A DNA stretch of 10,693 nucleotides from Bacillota bacterium (GTDB lineage Bacteria > Bacillota > Clostridia > Acetivibrionales > JAKOSZ01), in contig JAKOSZ010000017.1 in assembly GCA_029776555.1 (NCBI GenBank), positions 1 to 10,693 on the forward strand. The letters are read 5' to 3'. The notes under the pieces are model-generated. The model was not told the origin of the DNA, searched no databases, and saw only the letters and a program-made list of their open reading frames with translations. How positions within the stretch are numbered: position 1 is the first letter of the stretch; every line of letters begins with the position of its first letter. The position numbers and the translations under genes were made by a program. Positions 1-6,000 of the stretch are shown in pieces.

Positions 1-447
1 AATCCTTGATTCCGTCTGCCTTACCAGGACGGTTTTCTCAAAAATGCCGTCGCTTATGCCTAAGTGCTTCTCGGCAAAGAGGAGGCCCTTTTCCCTGCTT
101 AGGACAAACTCCCCGGAAATATCGTTGTAAAACCCGTCGTATACCTTTACCGACCCCGTGCTGAAGTCTCTCTCCACCCTGAAAAGCTCGCCGCTGTCCA
201 GGGTGTATTCAAGGCTGCCTCCATACTCATGGCCATTCCAGGGTTTGAACCTTTTAGCCGGGGGCAGCCGGCCGTCCTTACCCGCCCTGCCGCCTTTAAG
301 GCCGAAAAGCATCCCCCTGATAAACCACTGGAGGGACGTCTTCCCTGACTCATTGGGCCCCAGGATAAGGTTAAAGCCCGGGCCAAACTCCAGGGAAAGG
401 TCTTTAAGTTTTCCAAAACCTTTAATTTTAATGCTCCTGATTACCAA
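1..447 (-). CDS. SbcC/YhaN-like AAA ATPase, N-terminal part only (cut by window edge)
   Basis: These are the first 149 codons of an SMC/Rad50-type ATPase, the likely partner of the metallophosphoesterase encoded just upstream; such pairs form a DNA end-processing nuclease. The protein starts MVIRSIKIKGFGKLKDLSL, the usual opening strand of this family. A clear Walker A motif GPNESGKT lies at residues 30-37, followed by a basic region and, near the window edge, the TVLVRQTES segment that matches the family's Q-loop. The coiled coil and C-terminal Walker B half lie outside the window. The start is a TTG at 447, chosen because GGAG stands about 11 bases upstream and homologues begin at the same point; no ATG fits. 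The gap to the upstream gene is 180 bases and filled with palindromic repeats, unusual for a pair that is normally tightly linked. SbcC, YhaN and other RecF/SMC-like ATPases cannot be told apart from this fragment. Confidence 0.88.
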   Translation of the reverse strand, partial: MVIRSIKIKGFGKLKDLSLEFGPGFNLILGPNESGKTSLQWFIRGMLFGLKGGRAGKDGRLPPAKRFKPWNGHEYGGSLEYTLDSGELFRVERDFSTGSVKVYDGFYNDISGEFVLSREKGLLFAEKHLGISDGIFEKTVLVRQTESRI

Positions 448-477
448 TAAAGCCTCACTCCTGCAGGCCTGGAACAC

Positions 478-548
478 GGGGACAGGTACAGTGTCCCATT
501 TTGTTAAAATTAACCATTTAGGTTTAACTAAATTAGGAACCTGTCCCC
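478..548. repeat. 71-bp MITE/REP-like element with 10-bp perfect inverted ends
   Basis: GGGGACAGGT at 478-487 is matched exactly by its inverse ACCTGTCCCC at 539-548. The interior is A/T-rich and holds a weaker internal palindrome (TTAACC / GGTTTAA). A partial extra copy, GTGTCCC at 491-497, follows the left end. The element looks like a small non-autonomous mobile or REP-type repeat. From memory, repeats of this GGGACAGG/CCTGTCCC kind are scattered through genomes of several Clostridia, and REP-like repeats are often moved by IS200-like (RAYT) transposases. No transposase is present in this window. Confidence 0.65.
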
Positions 549-583
549 TCGTTCCAAAGTATCCCGTTTTGGCAAATTTAGTT

Positions 584-620
584 AATTTGGGACAAGGGAC
601 CTGTCCCCCTGTCCCAAATT
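584..620. repeat. GGGACA...TGTCCC palindromic repeat, copy A
   Basis: A perfect 11-bp inverted repeat, AATTTGGGACA (584-594) and TGTCCCAAATT (610-620), encloses a smaller hairpin GGGAC/GTCCC (596-600 and 603-607). The 28-base core at 589-616 matches copy B at 639-666 in 26 of 28 positions, exactly 50 bases apart. It lies in the gap between the two nuclease-complex genes. Confidence 0.7.
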
Positions 621-627
621 GGGAAAT

Positions 628-1806
628 TTATGAAAACTGGGACAGGGAACCTGTCCCCCTGTCCCAGTCAAGTGCCTCCAGACCGTAGTAGAGAGCCCTT
701 TTTAGAAGCTCCTTCTCATGTTCGGAGGTGGAATTTATCTTCTCCCTCATTTTCCGTACGAAGATTCCCTTTAGGCCTGGCTCTTTTTCAAGCTCATCCA
801 GGACGTAATCCGGCGCCGTGCGGTCCAGTATTTTAATGTAAAAGAACTTGTCTTCAAAGCGGGACTCAAGGTAAGGGCAGTTGACCCTGTAGTCCCTTTC
901 CACCCGCCCTTTCAGCGTCACAGAAAGCATACGGTCTTCCGGCGGCCTGTTAGCCGTCAACCAGCTTGATGCGGCTTCTTCAATCCTTTCCGCCGCCTGC
1001 TCGTCATCACAGGAGCCGCTTATGTCCACCTCAAGCTTTACATAAACCCTTTTCCCCAGGGGGACAAATTTGGTATCCAGCTTTTTTAGCCCTGTCTCAT
1101 CCATTGAAAGCCGCCCTACTATGACCCCGTGTTCCCCCTCTTCGTCAAATCCAAGCGGTTCCGGGCTCCCCGGGTTATACGCGGGGCAGCCTCCCAGCCG
1201 GAAAATGGGGTTGTGAAAGTGCCCCAGCCCTATATAATCCATGCCCAGCGCCTTTAGCTCTTCAGAGGTCATGGGATTGAAACTGTTGCTGCCTATGTCC
1301 ATGTCTACGGTTCCGTGTACCAGCAGGACGTTGAAGTAATCGTGAAATGAAGCCTTCAAGCCTTTCACCAGCGATTCATGCTGGGAAAATCCCTTAAATC
1401 CGGCGCCCCACACCCAAACTTTCTTCTCTTCCACGATTCTATAGCTTTCCTTGTCGCCCAGAATGTGAACATTTTCGCTCCACTTGAAAGTCTTGTAATA
1501 GGAGCCCTCCACGCAAGGGTCATGGTTTCCCGGAACAATAAAGGTTTCTATGCCGTATAAGCTGCCCAGAAGCTCATTTACATAGCTTACGGTGGATTTC
1601 TTCACGTAGTCGTGCTCAAACAGGTCTCCGCATATAAAAAGGAAGTCAACGCCCTCTTCCCTTGCCAGATCGGTTATGCGCCGAAAGGTGTCCCTTAAGT
1701 CCTGGCGCCTGAATTTGGCCTTCTCAGGGCCCAGTGTGGCAAAGGGCATGTCCAGGTGAAGGTCGGCACAGTGTAAAAACTTTATTTCCAGCGGCAGGAA
1801 AAACAC
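628..1806 (-). CDS. SbcD/YhaO-like DNA repair metallophosphoesterase
   Basis: A 392-residue two-metal (usually Mn) nuclease of the Mre11/SbcD/YhaO family, expected to act with the SbcC/YhaN-like ATPase that follows. All metal-binding motifs are visible: D15-L-H17, GD 60-61, GNHD 93-96, H164 in LLVHG, and GHFH 195-198, then the family segment YNPGSPEPLGF at 210-220. The remaining C-terminal part is the capping and partner-binding region. The start is uncertain. The listed GTG lies directly on the ribosome site AGGGGG, leaving no spacing; CTG four codons on (LPLEIKFLHC) would be better placed, about 8 bases from it, but CTG starts are rare. The C-terminus after EALD is encoded by a palindromic repeat, so the ancestral protein probably ended differently. 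The gene follows acpS by 34 bases and is probably co-transcribed with it. Confidence 0.9.
   Translation of the reverse strand: MFFLPLEIKFLHCADLHLDMPFATLGPEKAKFRRQDLRDTFRRITDLAREEGVDFLFICGDLFEHDYVKKSTVSYVNELLGSLYGIETFIVPGNHDPCVEGSYYKTFKWSENVHILGDKESYRIVEEKKVWVWGAGFKGFSQHESLVKGLKASFHDYFNVLLVHGTVDMDIGSNSFNPMTSEELKALGMDYIGLGHFHNPIFRLGGCPAYNPGSPEPLGFDEEGEHGVIVGRLSMDETGLKKLDTKFVPLGKRVYVKLEVDISGSCDDEQAAERIEEAASSWLTANRPPEDRMLSVTLKGRVERDYRVNCPYLESRFEDKFFYIKILDRTAPDYVLDELEKEPGLKGIFVRKMREKINSTSEHEKELLKRALYYGLEALDWDRGTGSLSQFS
636..668. repeat. GGGACAGG...CCTGTCCC palindromic repeat, copy B, inside the end of the SbcD-like gene
   Basis: A perfect 12-bp inverted repeat, ACTGGGACAGGG (636-647) and CCCTGTCCCAGT (657-668), with a 9-base loop. 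It lies within the open frame of the metallophosphoesterase gene and encodes its last dozen residues (WDRGTGSLSQF). It can form a strong hairpin in the mRNA just before the stop codon. Confidence 0.75.
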
Positions 1807-1840
1807 CCCCTGTTAAATAAGATCCCTCCCAGGGCTCTGC

Positions 1841-2227
1841 CTACGGCTCGCTCTCCAGCACAGCGCAGGCGACGGCAAAAGATTCACCGTGGGAAAGGCT
1901 TATGGCCAGGTCTTTTCCGCCCATCTCCCTGAACCTTTCCAGGGCTTTCCCCTTCAATACCGCATAGGGCTTGTTCTTTTCGTCGCACAACACCTCAATG
2001 TCCTTCCATCCCACCCCATTGCCGATGCCGGTTCCCAGGGCCTTGGCCACCGCCTCCTTGGCGGCAAACCTGGCCGCATAACTTAAATACCTGGCTTCCT
2101 TCCTGTTCTCGCAGTATTCCACTTCCCCCGGAGTAAACACCCTGTCCCTGAAGGCCCGGCCTAAAGTTTCCAGGGAATTTCTGACCCTGCTTATCTCAAT
2201 TATATCTACCCCGCAGTGTACTCCCAT
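1841..2227 (-). CDS. acpS: Holo-[acyl-carrier-protein] synthase
   Basis: AcpS moves 4'-phosphopantetheine from CoA to the serine of apo acyl carrier protein, switching on fatty acid synthesis in the cytoplasm. The protein is 128 residues, normal for the family. GVDIIEI near the N-terminus supplies Asp8, and RFAAKEAVAKALG supplies Glu58 and Lys62, the same numbers as in the Bacillus subtilis enzyme; the C-terminal SLSHGESFAVACAV strand-helix is also typical. I chose ATG 2227 over the in-frame GTG at 2236 because it gives this numbering and has GGTGAG about six bases upstream, while the GTG has only a poor site. The gene lies 87 bases after the membrane-protein gene, with a possible weak terminator between them, and 34 bases before the SbcD-like gene. 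Bacillus acpS has different neighbours, so its place here does not point to function. Confidence 0.93.
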   Translation of the reverse strand: MGVHCGVDIIEISRVRNSLETLGRAFRDRVFTPGEVEYCENRKEARYLSYAARFAAKEAVAKALGTGIGNGVGWKDIEVLCDEKNKPYAVLKGKALERFREMGGKDLAISLSHGESFAVACAVLESEP

Positions 2228-2257
2228 CAAGCTCACCGCCCACCGGTCACAAATAAC

Positions 2258-2290
2258 AAAAAAGCTCGGTGCTGTTATGCCCTCGCTTTT
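2258..2290 (-). terminator. Possible weak terminator or attenuator before acpS
   Basis: On the minus strand AAAAGC (2290-2285) pairs with GCTTTT, followed by a run of six T (2263-2258). Inside, GA faces GA and GG faces CC, so the helix could continue through tandem G-A mismatches. The stem is A/T-rich and the loop long. No promoter is obvious between it and acpS, so read-through would be needed; an attenuator is the more likely role if it works at all. Confidence 0.3.
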
Positions 2291-2314
2291 ATGATGATTT
2301 TAAAGAAGCCTTTT

Positions 2315-3103
2315 TTACGCCCTGATCCTGTCTCTTCTCCGCTCTTCCAGGACCGCGTCAAGGGCAGCGGCTTCGTTTACCACGTCTTCAACCTTGTTTA
2401 GCATTTCATCCGGCTCTATACTTGACAACACCTGGTGTTTGAACATGCTCACCATGCTTTCCATGTATGAGAGCTTGGTATCAATTTTTTCCAGGTCGTT
2501 TTTCTCCATCTTGATCCTTTCGGTTATCTTCTCATCCATGGCTATTAAGTTTTTTAAGTCATTTATCATGCCCGGGTCCTTGGTAAAGTTAAGCTTCCGC
2601 AAATTGGCGCTTAACCTGTCGGTCACCTGGTTTAAGTTTATTTCGGAAAGTTCCCTGCTGCGTATGCAGAAGTTGTTTAAGAGTTTGATATAGGCTATCA
2701 CAAGGTTCAAGGTCTTTTCCACAATGGTTTCCTTTACGTAATTGCTTTCCCCCCTGAAAAAGGAGTTGACTATTTCCGTCTTGTCGTCCATTACCTGCCG
2801 CAGCCTCTTAAGATAATCCCCGCCTGCGTGCCTCCTGGCCTCGTAGGAAAGCTTTAAACAAAGCATGTTAAGGTTCTGGACCCGCTTAATCTTTTCTTTC
2901 CTGATAAACTGCTCGTGGAACTTCTTGCTGAACAGGTCACGAAAGACAAAGAAAAAATAAGCCGCGGCCGGCAGGGCATACCGGGCCACATCCCAGTAGA
3001 ACACACCTTCCCTGCCCACCAGGTTGACAGCAAATATGGAAATAAACAGCACGGCCAAGTTCCTGAAGTTAAATAAGGCGCTGAAAAACAGTTTTGCTTT
3101 CAT
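2315..3103 (-). CDS. Unrecognised membrane-anchored helical protein next to PspA
   Basis: I do not recognise this 262-residue protein with confidence. Two hydrophobic stretches lie near the N-terminus, about residues 15-30 (NLAVLFISIFAVNLVG) and 39-55 (VARYALPAAAYFFFVF). A basic patch (RKEKIKR, about 69-75) follows, and then some 190 residues of charged, probably helical or coiled-coil sequence with no catalytic motif. This suggests a membrane hairpin anchor with a long cytoplasmic helical domain. The layout resembles XpaC-like proteins (often labelled 5-bromo-4-chloroindolyl phosphate hydrolysis family), but that is a guess from architecture only. It starts 27 bases after pspA; AAAGGAG lies 16 bases before the ATG, a long spacing. 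Co-transcription with pspA and the AAA gene makes it a likely membrane partner of that pair. Confidence 0.85.
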   Translation of the reverse strand: MKAKLFFSALFNFRNLAVLFISIFAVNLVGREGVFYWDVARYALPAAAYFFFVFRDLFSKKFHEQFIRKEKIKRVQNLNMLCLKLSYEARRHAGGDYLKRLRQVMDDKTEIVNSFFRGESNYVKETIVEKTLNLVIAYIKLLNNFCIRSRELSEINLNQVTDRLSANLRKLNFTKDPGMINDLKNLIAMDEKITERIKMEKNDLEKIDTKLSYMESMVSMFKHQVLSSIEPDEMLNKVEDVVNEAAALDAVLEERRRDRIRA

Positions 3104-3130
3104 ACCAATCTACCAGTTACTCCTTTGATA

Positions 3131-3862
3131 TTATTGGGAAGTGGTCTTTTTCTCTATCTTTTCCTTTACCTCAAAGCCCTGCTCCTGGGAAAGCATGGCC
3201 TCAGCCCTGGCCAGCGCCCTCTCTCTGGCGGAACTCACGTCAAGCCTCTTTAACTTAAGCTCCGTATTGTCCATGTTCAGGGACTCTATGGCATTAGCCC
3301 TGGCAGTCTTCCTGTCGACAATCTCCCTGGCCCTTTCCATGCTCTCGTTGACCTTGCCCACCCTGCTGCTCCTTGACGTGTACTGGGCGTTAATGGAATT
3401 GATATTCTCCCTCAAAGCGGCCATCTTCGCCTGAGATTTCAACGTCCTTAACTCGTGCAGCTTTGCGCTCATCTCGGACTCAAAAATCTTGTAGTCGTCC
3501 CTGATTCTTGCCACTTCGGCCATGGCATTATCGTAGGTGGCCTTTTGTGTCTCATAAGTGGCCTGGAGTTCCTCCTCCTGCATGAGGAGCTCAACAAGAA
3601 GGTCCTTGTCCCCTTGCTTTTGCGCGGCCTCAATCCTCGCCTTTACGGCTTCCAGGTTCTTCTGGGCGTTTTTCATCTCTATCTTTATAAGTTCCGCGTT
3701 GGTCTGTATCTCAATAATCTGCTGCTCCGCTTCCTTGCGGGCCTTTTCAATCTGATTCTTTATATCTTCGAACAAGACTTCCGGATTCCTTTCTTCCAAT
3801 CTTCCTATAAACAGTCCGAAAAATCCCCTGATAAGAGCCCCCAGCCTCTTGAAAAAACCCAT
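3131..3862 (-). CDS. pspA: PspA/IM30 (Vipp1) family membrane-stress protein
   Basis: PspA/IM30 proteins bind stressed or curved inner membrane and assemble into rings or rods; they belong to the ESCRT-III superfamily. This 243-residue protein begins MGFFKRLGALIRGFFGLFIG, an amphipathic membrane-binding helix that is more hydrophobic than usual. NPEVLFEDI then leads into the long helical hairpin (about 25-190), rich in E, K, Q and A with regular heptads (EKARKEAEQQI, AALRENINSINAQY). The C-terminal tail after about 205 (ARERALARAEAMLSQEQGF) is charged and somewhat longer than in E. coli PspA (222 residues). The start is firm: AGGAGG lies seven bases before the ATG. The gene stands 85 bases after the AAA ATPase and 27 before a membrane protein. 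No PspF-like sigma-54 activator or PspB/PspC gene is present, so control differs from the E. coli system. Confidence 0.93.
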   Translation of the reverse strand: MGFFKRLGALIRGFFGLFIGRLEERNPEVLFEDIKNQIEKARKEAEQQIIEIQTNAELIKIEMKNAQKNLEAVKARIEAAQKQGDKDLLVELLMQEEELQATYETQKATYDNAMAEVARIRDDYKIFESEMSAKLHELRTLKSQAKMAALRENINSINAQYTSRSSRVGKVNESMERAREIVDRKTARANAIESLNMDNTELKLKRLDVSSARERALARAEAMLSQEQGFEVKEKIEKKTTSQ

Positions 3863-3897
3863 CGCACAGCCTCCTTCACAAACAACTTGATATATTT

Positions 3898-3926
3898 AAT
3901 GTATTACAAAAAACTGGCGTTGTAAA
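3898..3926 (-). promoter_or_regulatory. Possible sigma-A promoter of pspA
   Basis: In the gap between the AAA gene and pspA, TTTACA (3926-3921) is followed after 17 bases by TACATT (3903-3898), about 36 bases before the pspA start. The -35 match is good and the -10 match fair. If active, pspA and the membrane protein could be made without the ATPase. Confidence 0.35.
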
Positions 3927-3947
3927 TAATAAAACCTTGCAATGGAG

Positions 3948-5630
3948 CTAGTTGTTACCTGCCGCCGTAAGAGTGGTTTTGCGGCCTTTTCTCCTGTCCA
4001 GCAATTTCCCGTATCTTTTGGGCAAGAGGTCCAAATCGTCGCACTCCTCTATGGCAAGCATGGACATAAGTTCTATGTCTTTTGTGCTCAGCCTCATGCG
4101 GTCCACGGCCCTTAAAAGTATTTCTCCGGTTATTACGGGGTTTTCCACGTTTTCATCGCAGGCTATTTCGTATGCTTTTCTCACCACGTTCTCAATCTCC
4201 GCCCCGGAATAGTTCTCAGTTCTTTCGGCAAAAGGCGTAAAATCGGTTATATCGGTGTTAAACCTGTACTTTCGCATGATAACTTTGAATATTTCGGCCC
4301 TTTCATCCCTTTCCGGAAGGAGCACAGGTATTTTCTTGTCAAACCTTCCGGCCCTTTTTAAGGCGGGGTCCAGAAGGTCCGGCCTGTTGGTGGCCGCAAT
4401 AAATATTATTTTCCCCCTGTTATTGGTATTCCCGGTAAACTGCAAAAATTCGCTGAATATGTTGCGGCTTACCCCGCTGTCTTCGTTTCCCCCGCGCTTA
4501 AAGGCGGTGTCGATCTCGTCCACAAACACGATAACCGGCTGCTGGGACTGGGCGCCCAAAAGGCACTTTTTAAAGTTTTTCTCACTTTCCCCCACGTACT
4601 GGCCCAGTATCCTGGACATGTCAATTTTCACGCAGTTAAAGCCGCTGGTCTTGGCAAGGGCGTTCACCAAGAGCGTCTTCCCTGTCCCGGAAGGGCCGCA
4701 GAGGAGAATTCCCATGGGCACCCGCCTTAAGTCCCCCCTCCTTATGGGCTGCACCACGTTCCTGAGCAGGTAGTTCTTAACCTTCTCCATCCCTCCGATG
4801 TCCTCAAAGCCGATTTCAGGGTATATGAACTCCAGAACATCTCCATACTCTTTTTTAAGCACCGAATGCTTTTTCTCCTTGATGAACTCAAAACTGATGG
4901 GGACCCCTTCCGCCTCGGCTTTCAGTTTTATGTCCTTTATGGCCTTTTTGCTGAGGCCCGAGGAGAGCTTGGCAAACTCGGAAACGGAAATGTCCATGCT
5001 CACGCTGTTGTCTTTTAAGAGGTACTGGATGTACTCCTTCCGCTCTTCTTCCCCCGGCAGTTCCACCAGTATGGGCTCCACCCGGTAAGAGGACTTTAGG
5101 ACCTCCCTGCTGACGTCGGCCAGGTTGTCCGCCAGCAGTATGATGGCGCTTCCCACGGATGAAATCCTCGGGTTGACCGACCATTCGCTTATCCATACCA
5201 GGGCGCTCCGTTCCTCCAGCGACAGGCTTCCCACGTCGCCGGAAGGGATGATTTTCTCCGCGTGGTTGATAAAAAGCGCCGTTTTGGTGTTTTTCAGCGC
5301 CATGTCTATATAGGGGAATATCCTGGACGGCATGGCCTGAAGAAGGTTCTCGGCCTGGTTTGAGGTGATAATGTTAAACTCCCTTTCCATGGCGGGTTCC
5401 AGAAAGGTAAGGCCCCGTGCCACGTCATAGAAAGACACTATGGAAAAATTCCGCGGCTTTATAAACTCGTCGAACAGGTACCTGTCAATGTACCTGTAAT
5501 TGTCCACCAGGTCCCTGACATTGAAATACAGCAAAAACTCATGTGAAATCCCTGACTTGTACTTGTTTAGGAACTCCTCGTACCACATAGCACCTGCCCC
5601 GGTTAAATCCTTAGTATTTGGCCAAGCCAT
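3948..5630 (-). CDS. AAA ATPase, tandem AAA modules (first degenerate), Ycf46-like, linked to PspA
   Basis: A 560-residue cytoplasmic AAA ATPase. The second module (about 270-515) is a classical AAA domain: FEDIGG at 275-280, Walker A GPSGTGKT 312-319, pore loop QYVGESE 344-350, Walker B VIVFVDEID 366-374, sensor 1 ATNRPD 413-418, arginine-finger region KRAGRFD 425-431 and SGAEIENVVRKA at 475-486. The first module (about 1-240) keeps the fold's traces (ALFINHAEKI at 118-127 in the Walker B place, IILLADN at 163-169 in the sensor 1 place, then LPGEEERKEYI) but has no Walker A, so it should not hydrolyse ATP. This plan resembles Ycf46-type ATPases; FtsH is excluded by the absence of protease and membrane segments. 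The aromatic-glycine pore loop suggests threading or disassembly of a protein, with PspA next door the obvious candidate. M15 (ATG at 5588, GGGGCAGGTG just upstream) is an alternative start. Confidence 0.9.
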   Translation of the reverse strand: MAWPNTKDLTGAGAMWYEEFLNKYKSGISHEFLLYFNVRDLVDNYRYIDRYLFDEFIKPRNFSIVSFYDVARGLTFLEPAMEREFNIITSNQAENLLQAMPSRIFPYIDMALKNTKTALFINHAEKIIPSGDVGSLSLEERSALVWISEWSVNPRISSVGSAIILLADNLADVSREVLKSSYRVEPILVELPGEEERKEYIQYLLKDNSVSMDISVSEFAKLSSGLSKKAIKDIKLKAEAEGVPISFEFIKEKKHSVLKKEYGDVLEFIYPEIGFEDIGGMEKVKNYLLRNVVQPIRRGDLRRVPMGILLCGPSGTGKTLLVNALAKTSGFNCVKIDMSRILGQYVGESEKNFKKCLLGAQSQQPVIVFVDEIDTAFKRGGNEDSGVSRNIFSEFLQFTGNTNNRGKIIFIAATNRPDLLDPALKRAGRFDKKIPVLLPERDERAEIFKVIMRKYRFNTDITDFTPFAERTENYSGAEIENVVRKAYEIACDENVENPVITGEILLRAVDRMRLSTKDIELMSMLAIEECDDLDLLPKRYGKLLDRRKGRKTTLTAAGNN

Positions 5631-5649
5631 TTGCTTCTATACACAAATG

Positions 5650-5678
5650 ATTATACTACACTTAAGACCGCCTGCCGA
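5650..5678 (-). promoter_or_regulatory. Sigma-A type promoter for the AAA-pspA-membrane protein operon
   Basis: A perfect TATAAT (5655-5650) is preceded after 17 bases by TCGGCA (5678-5673), a 4/6 match to TTGACA. Transcription would begin near 5643, only about 13 bases before the ATG at 5630, which has a weak ribosome site (AGAAG). The short leader makes the internal start at 5588 a real alternative. Confidence 0.6.
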
Positions 5679-5721
5679 TAAAAAAGCCGGCAATACCTCC
5701 TATAACCTTTATCACCGGCAT
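5662..5721 (-). CDS. Possible 19-residue glycine-zipper membrane peptide
   Basis: ATG at 5721 opens a 19-codon frame reading MPVIKVIGGIAGFFIGRRS. It has a hydrophobic core, glycines spaced G9-xxx-G13-xxx-G17 as in glycine-zipper membrane helices, and a basic end. A purine-rich ribosome site (GGAAGGGG) stands just upstream. The frame overlaps the -35 element of the AAA operon promoter, which argues for caution. It is also the tail of a longer 99-codon frame whose upper part (proline- and arginine-rich) looks non-coding. No homologue is recognised. Confidence 0.15.
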   Translation of the reverse strand: MPVIKVIGGIAGFFIGRRS

Positions 5722-5776
5722 GCCGCCCCTTCCTACAATGGGGTGACGGCGGACAAGAACAGCAGCATATACCGAA

Positions 5777-5961
5777 TTATGCCCTGTCAGCCTCCTTCCT
5801 CCATTCCTCCAATTGAGCGGCGGCGGCCATGGAAAGCCTGCTTTTATTAGCTCTTTGTCGTGCGGCCATGTGGTGAAAAAACAGTGAGGCAAAGTCAACA
5901 GAGGAAGCCGGCAGCGCGTCGGCCTTAACCCAACTTCAGCGAAACAGGATAAAAGCGCCAT
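5777..5961 (-). pseudogene. Possible small gene with a frameshift, or chance open frame
   Basis: A strong AGGAGG, only two bases from ATG 5961, opens MALLSCFAE. About nine codons on, a shift to another frame reveals a stretch that looks more like real protein than the continuation of the first frame: SWVKADALPASSVDFASLF, then HHMAARQRANKSRLSM, then an amphipathic end QLEEWRKEADRA and TAA at 5777. In that frame the only ATG early enough is at 5869, giving 30 codons without a ribosome site. The whole would be about 60 residues. It may be a decayed small gene, a programmed frameshift or coincidence; no family is recognised. Confidence 0.2.
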
Positions 5962-6000
5962 GGCCTCCTAAGTTAGAAGTGTCCCGGGAGTTAATTCCGG

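Larger units (their letters stand above)
5631..6000 (-). other. 370-base gap between the nucleotidyltransferase and AAA genes
   Basis: No confident gene is present. The gap holds the AAA operon promoter (5650-5678), a small glycine-zipper frame (5662-5721) and a possibly frameshifted small gene (5777-5961), all minus strand. No strong terminator follows the nucleotidyltransferase stop at 6001; only a bare CCCGGG palindrome is seen at 5984-5989, without a T run. Confidence 0.5.

Noticed and set aside
478..668. CRISPR array
   Set aside because: Repeats are palindromic, few and unequally spaced, spacers are repeat-like themselves, and one unit is inside a coding frame; no cas gene is near.
158..688. 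A 176-codon open frame on the plus strand
   Set aside because: It runs antisense to the YhaN-like gene and through the palindromic repeats; its protein is proline-rich and low in likeness to any family, while the minus strand shows a Walker A motif in the same bases.
3455..5313. Several plus-strand open frames of 60-170 codons opposite pspA and the AAA gene
   Set aside because: They are serine-, leucine- and phenylalanine-rich mirror frames of helical or AAA coding sequence on the minus strand and have no convincing ribosome sites.
5662..5961. A continuous 99-residue protein
   Set aside because: The middle is rich in Pro, Arg and Trp without pattern, the frame competes with a better one at 5777-5935, and its end covers a promoter. 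Only its short tail and its first codons were kept as weak candidates.
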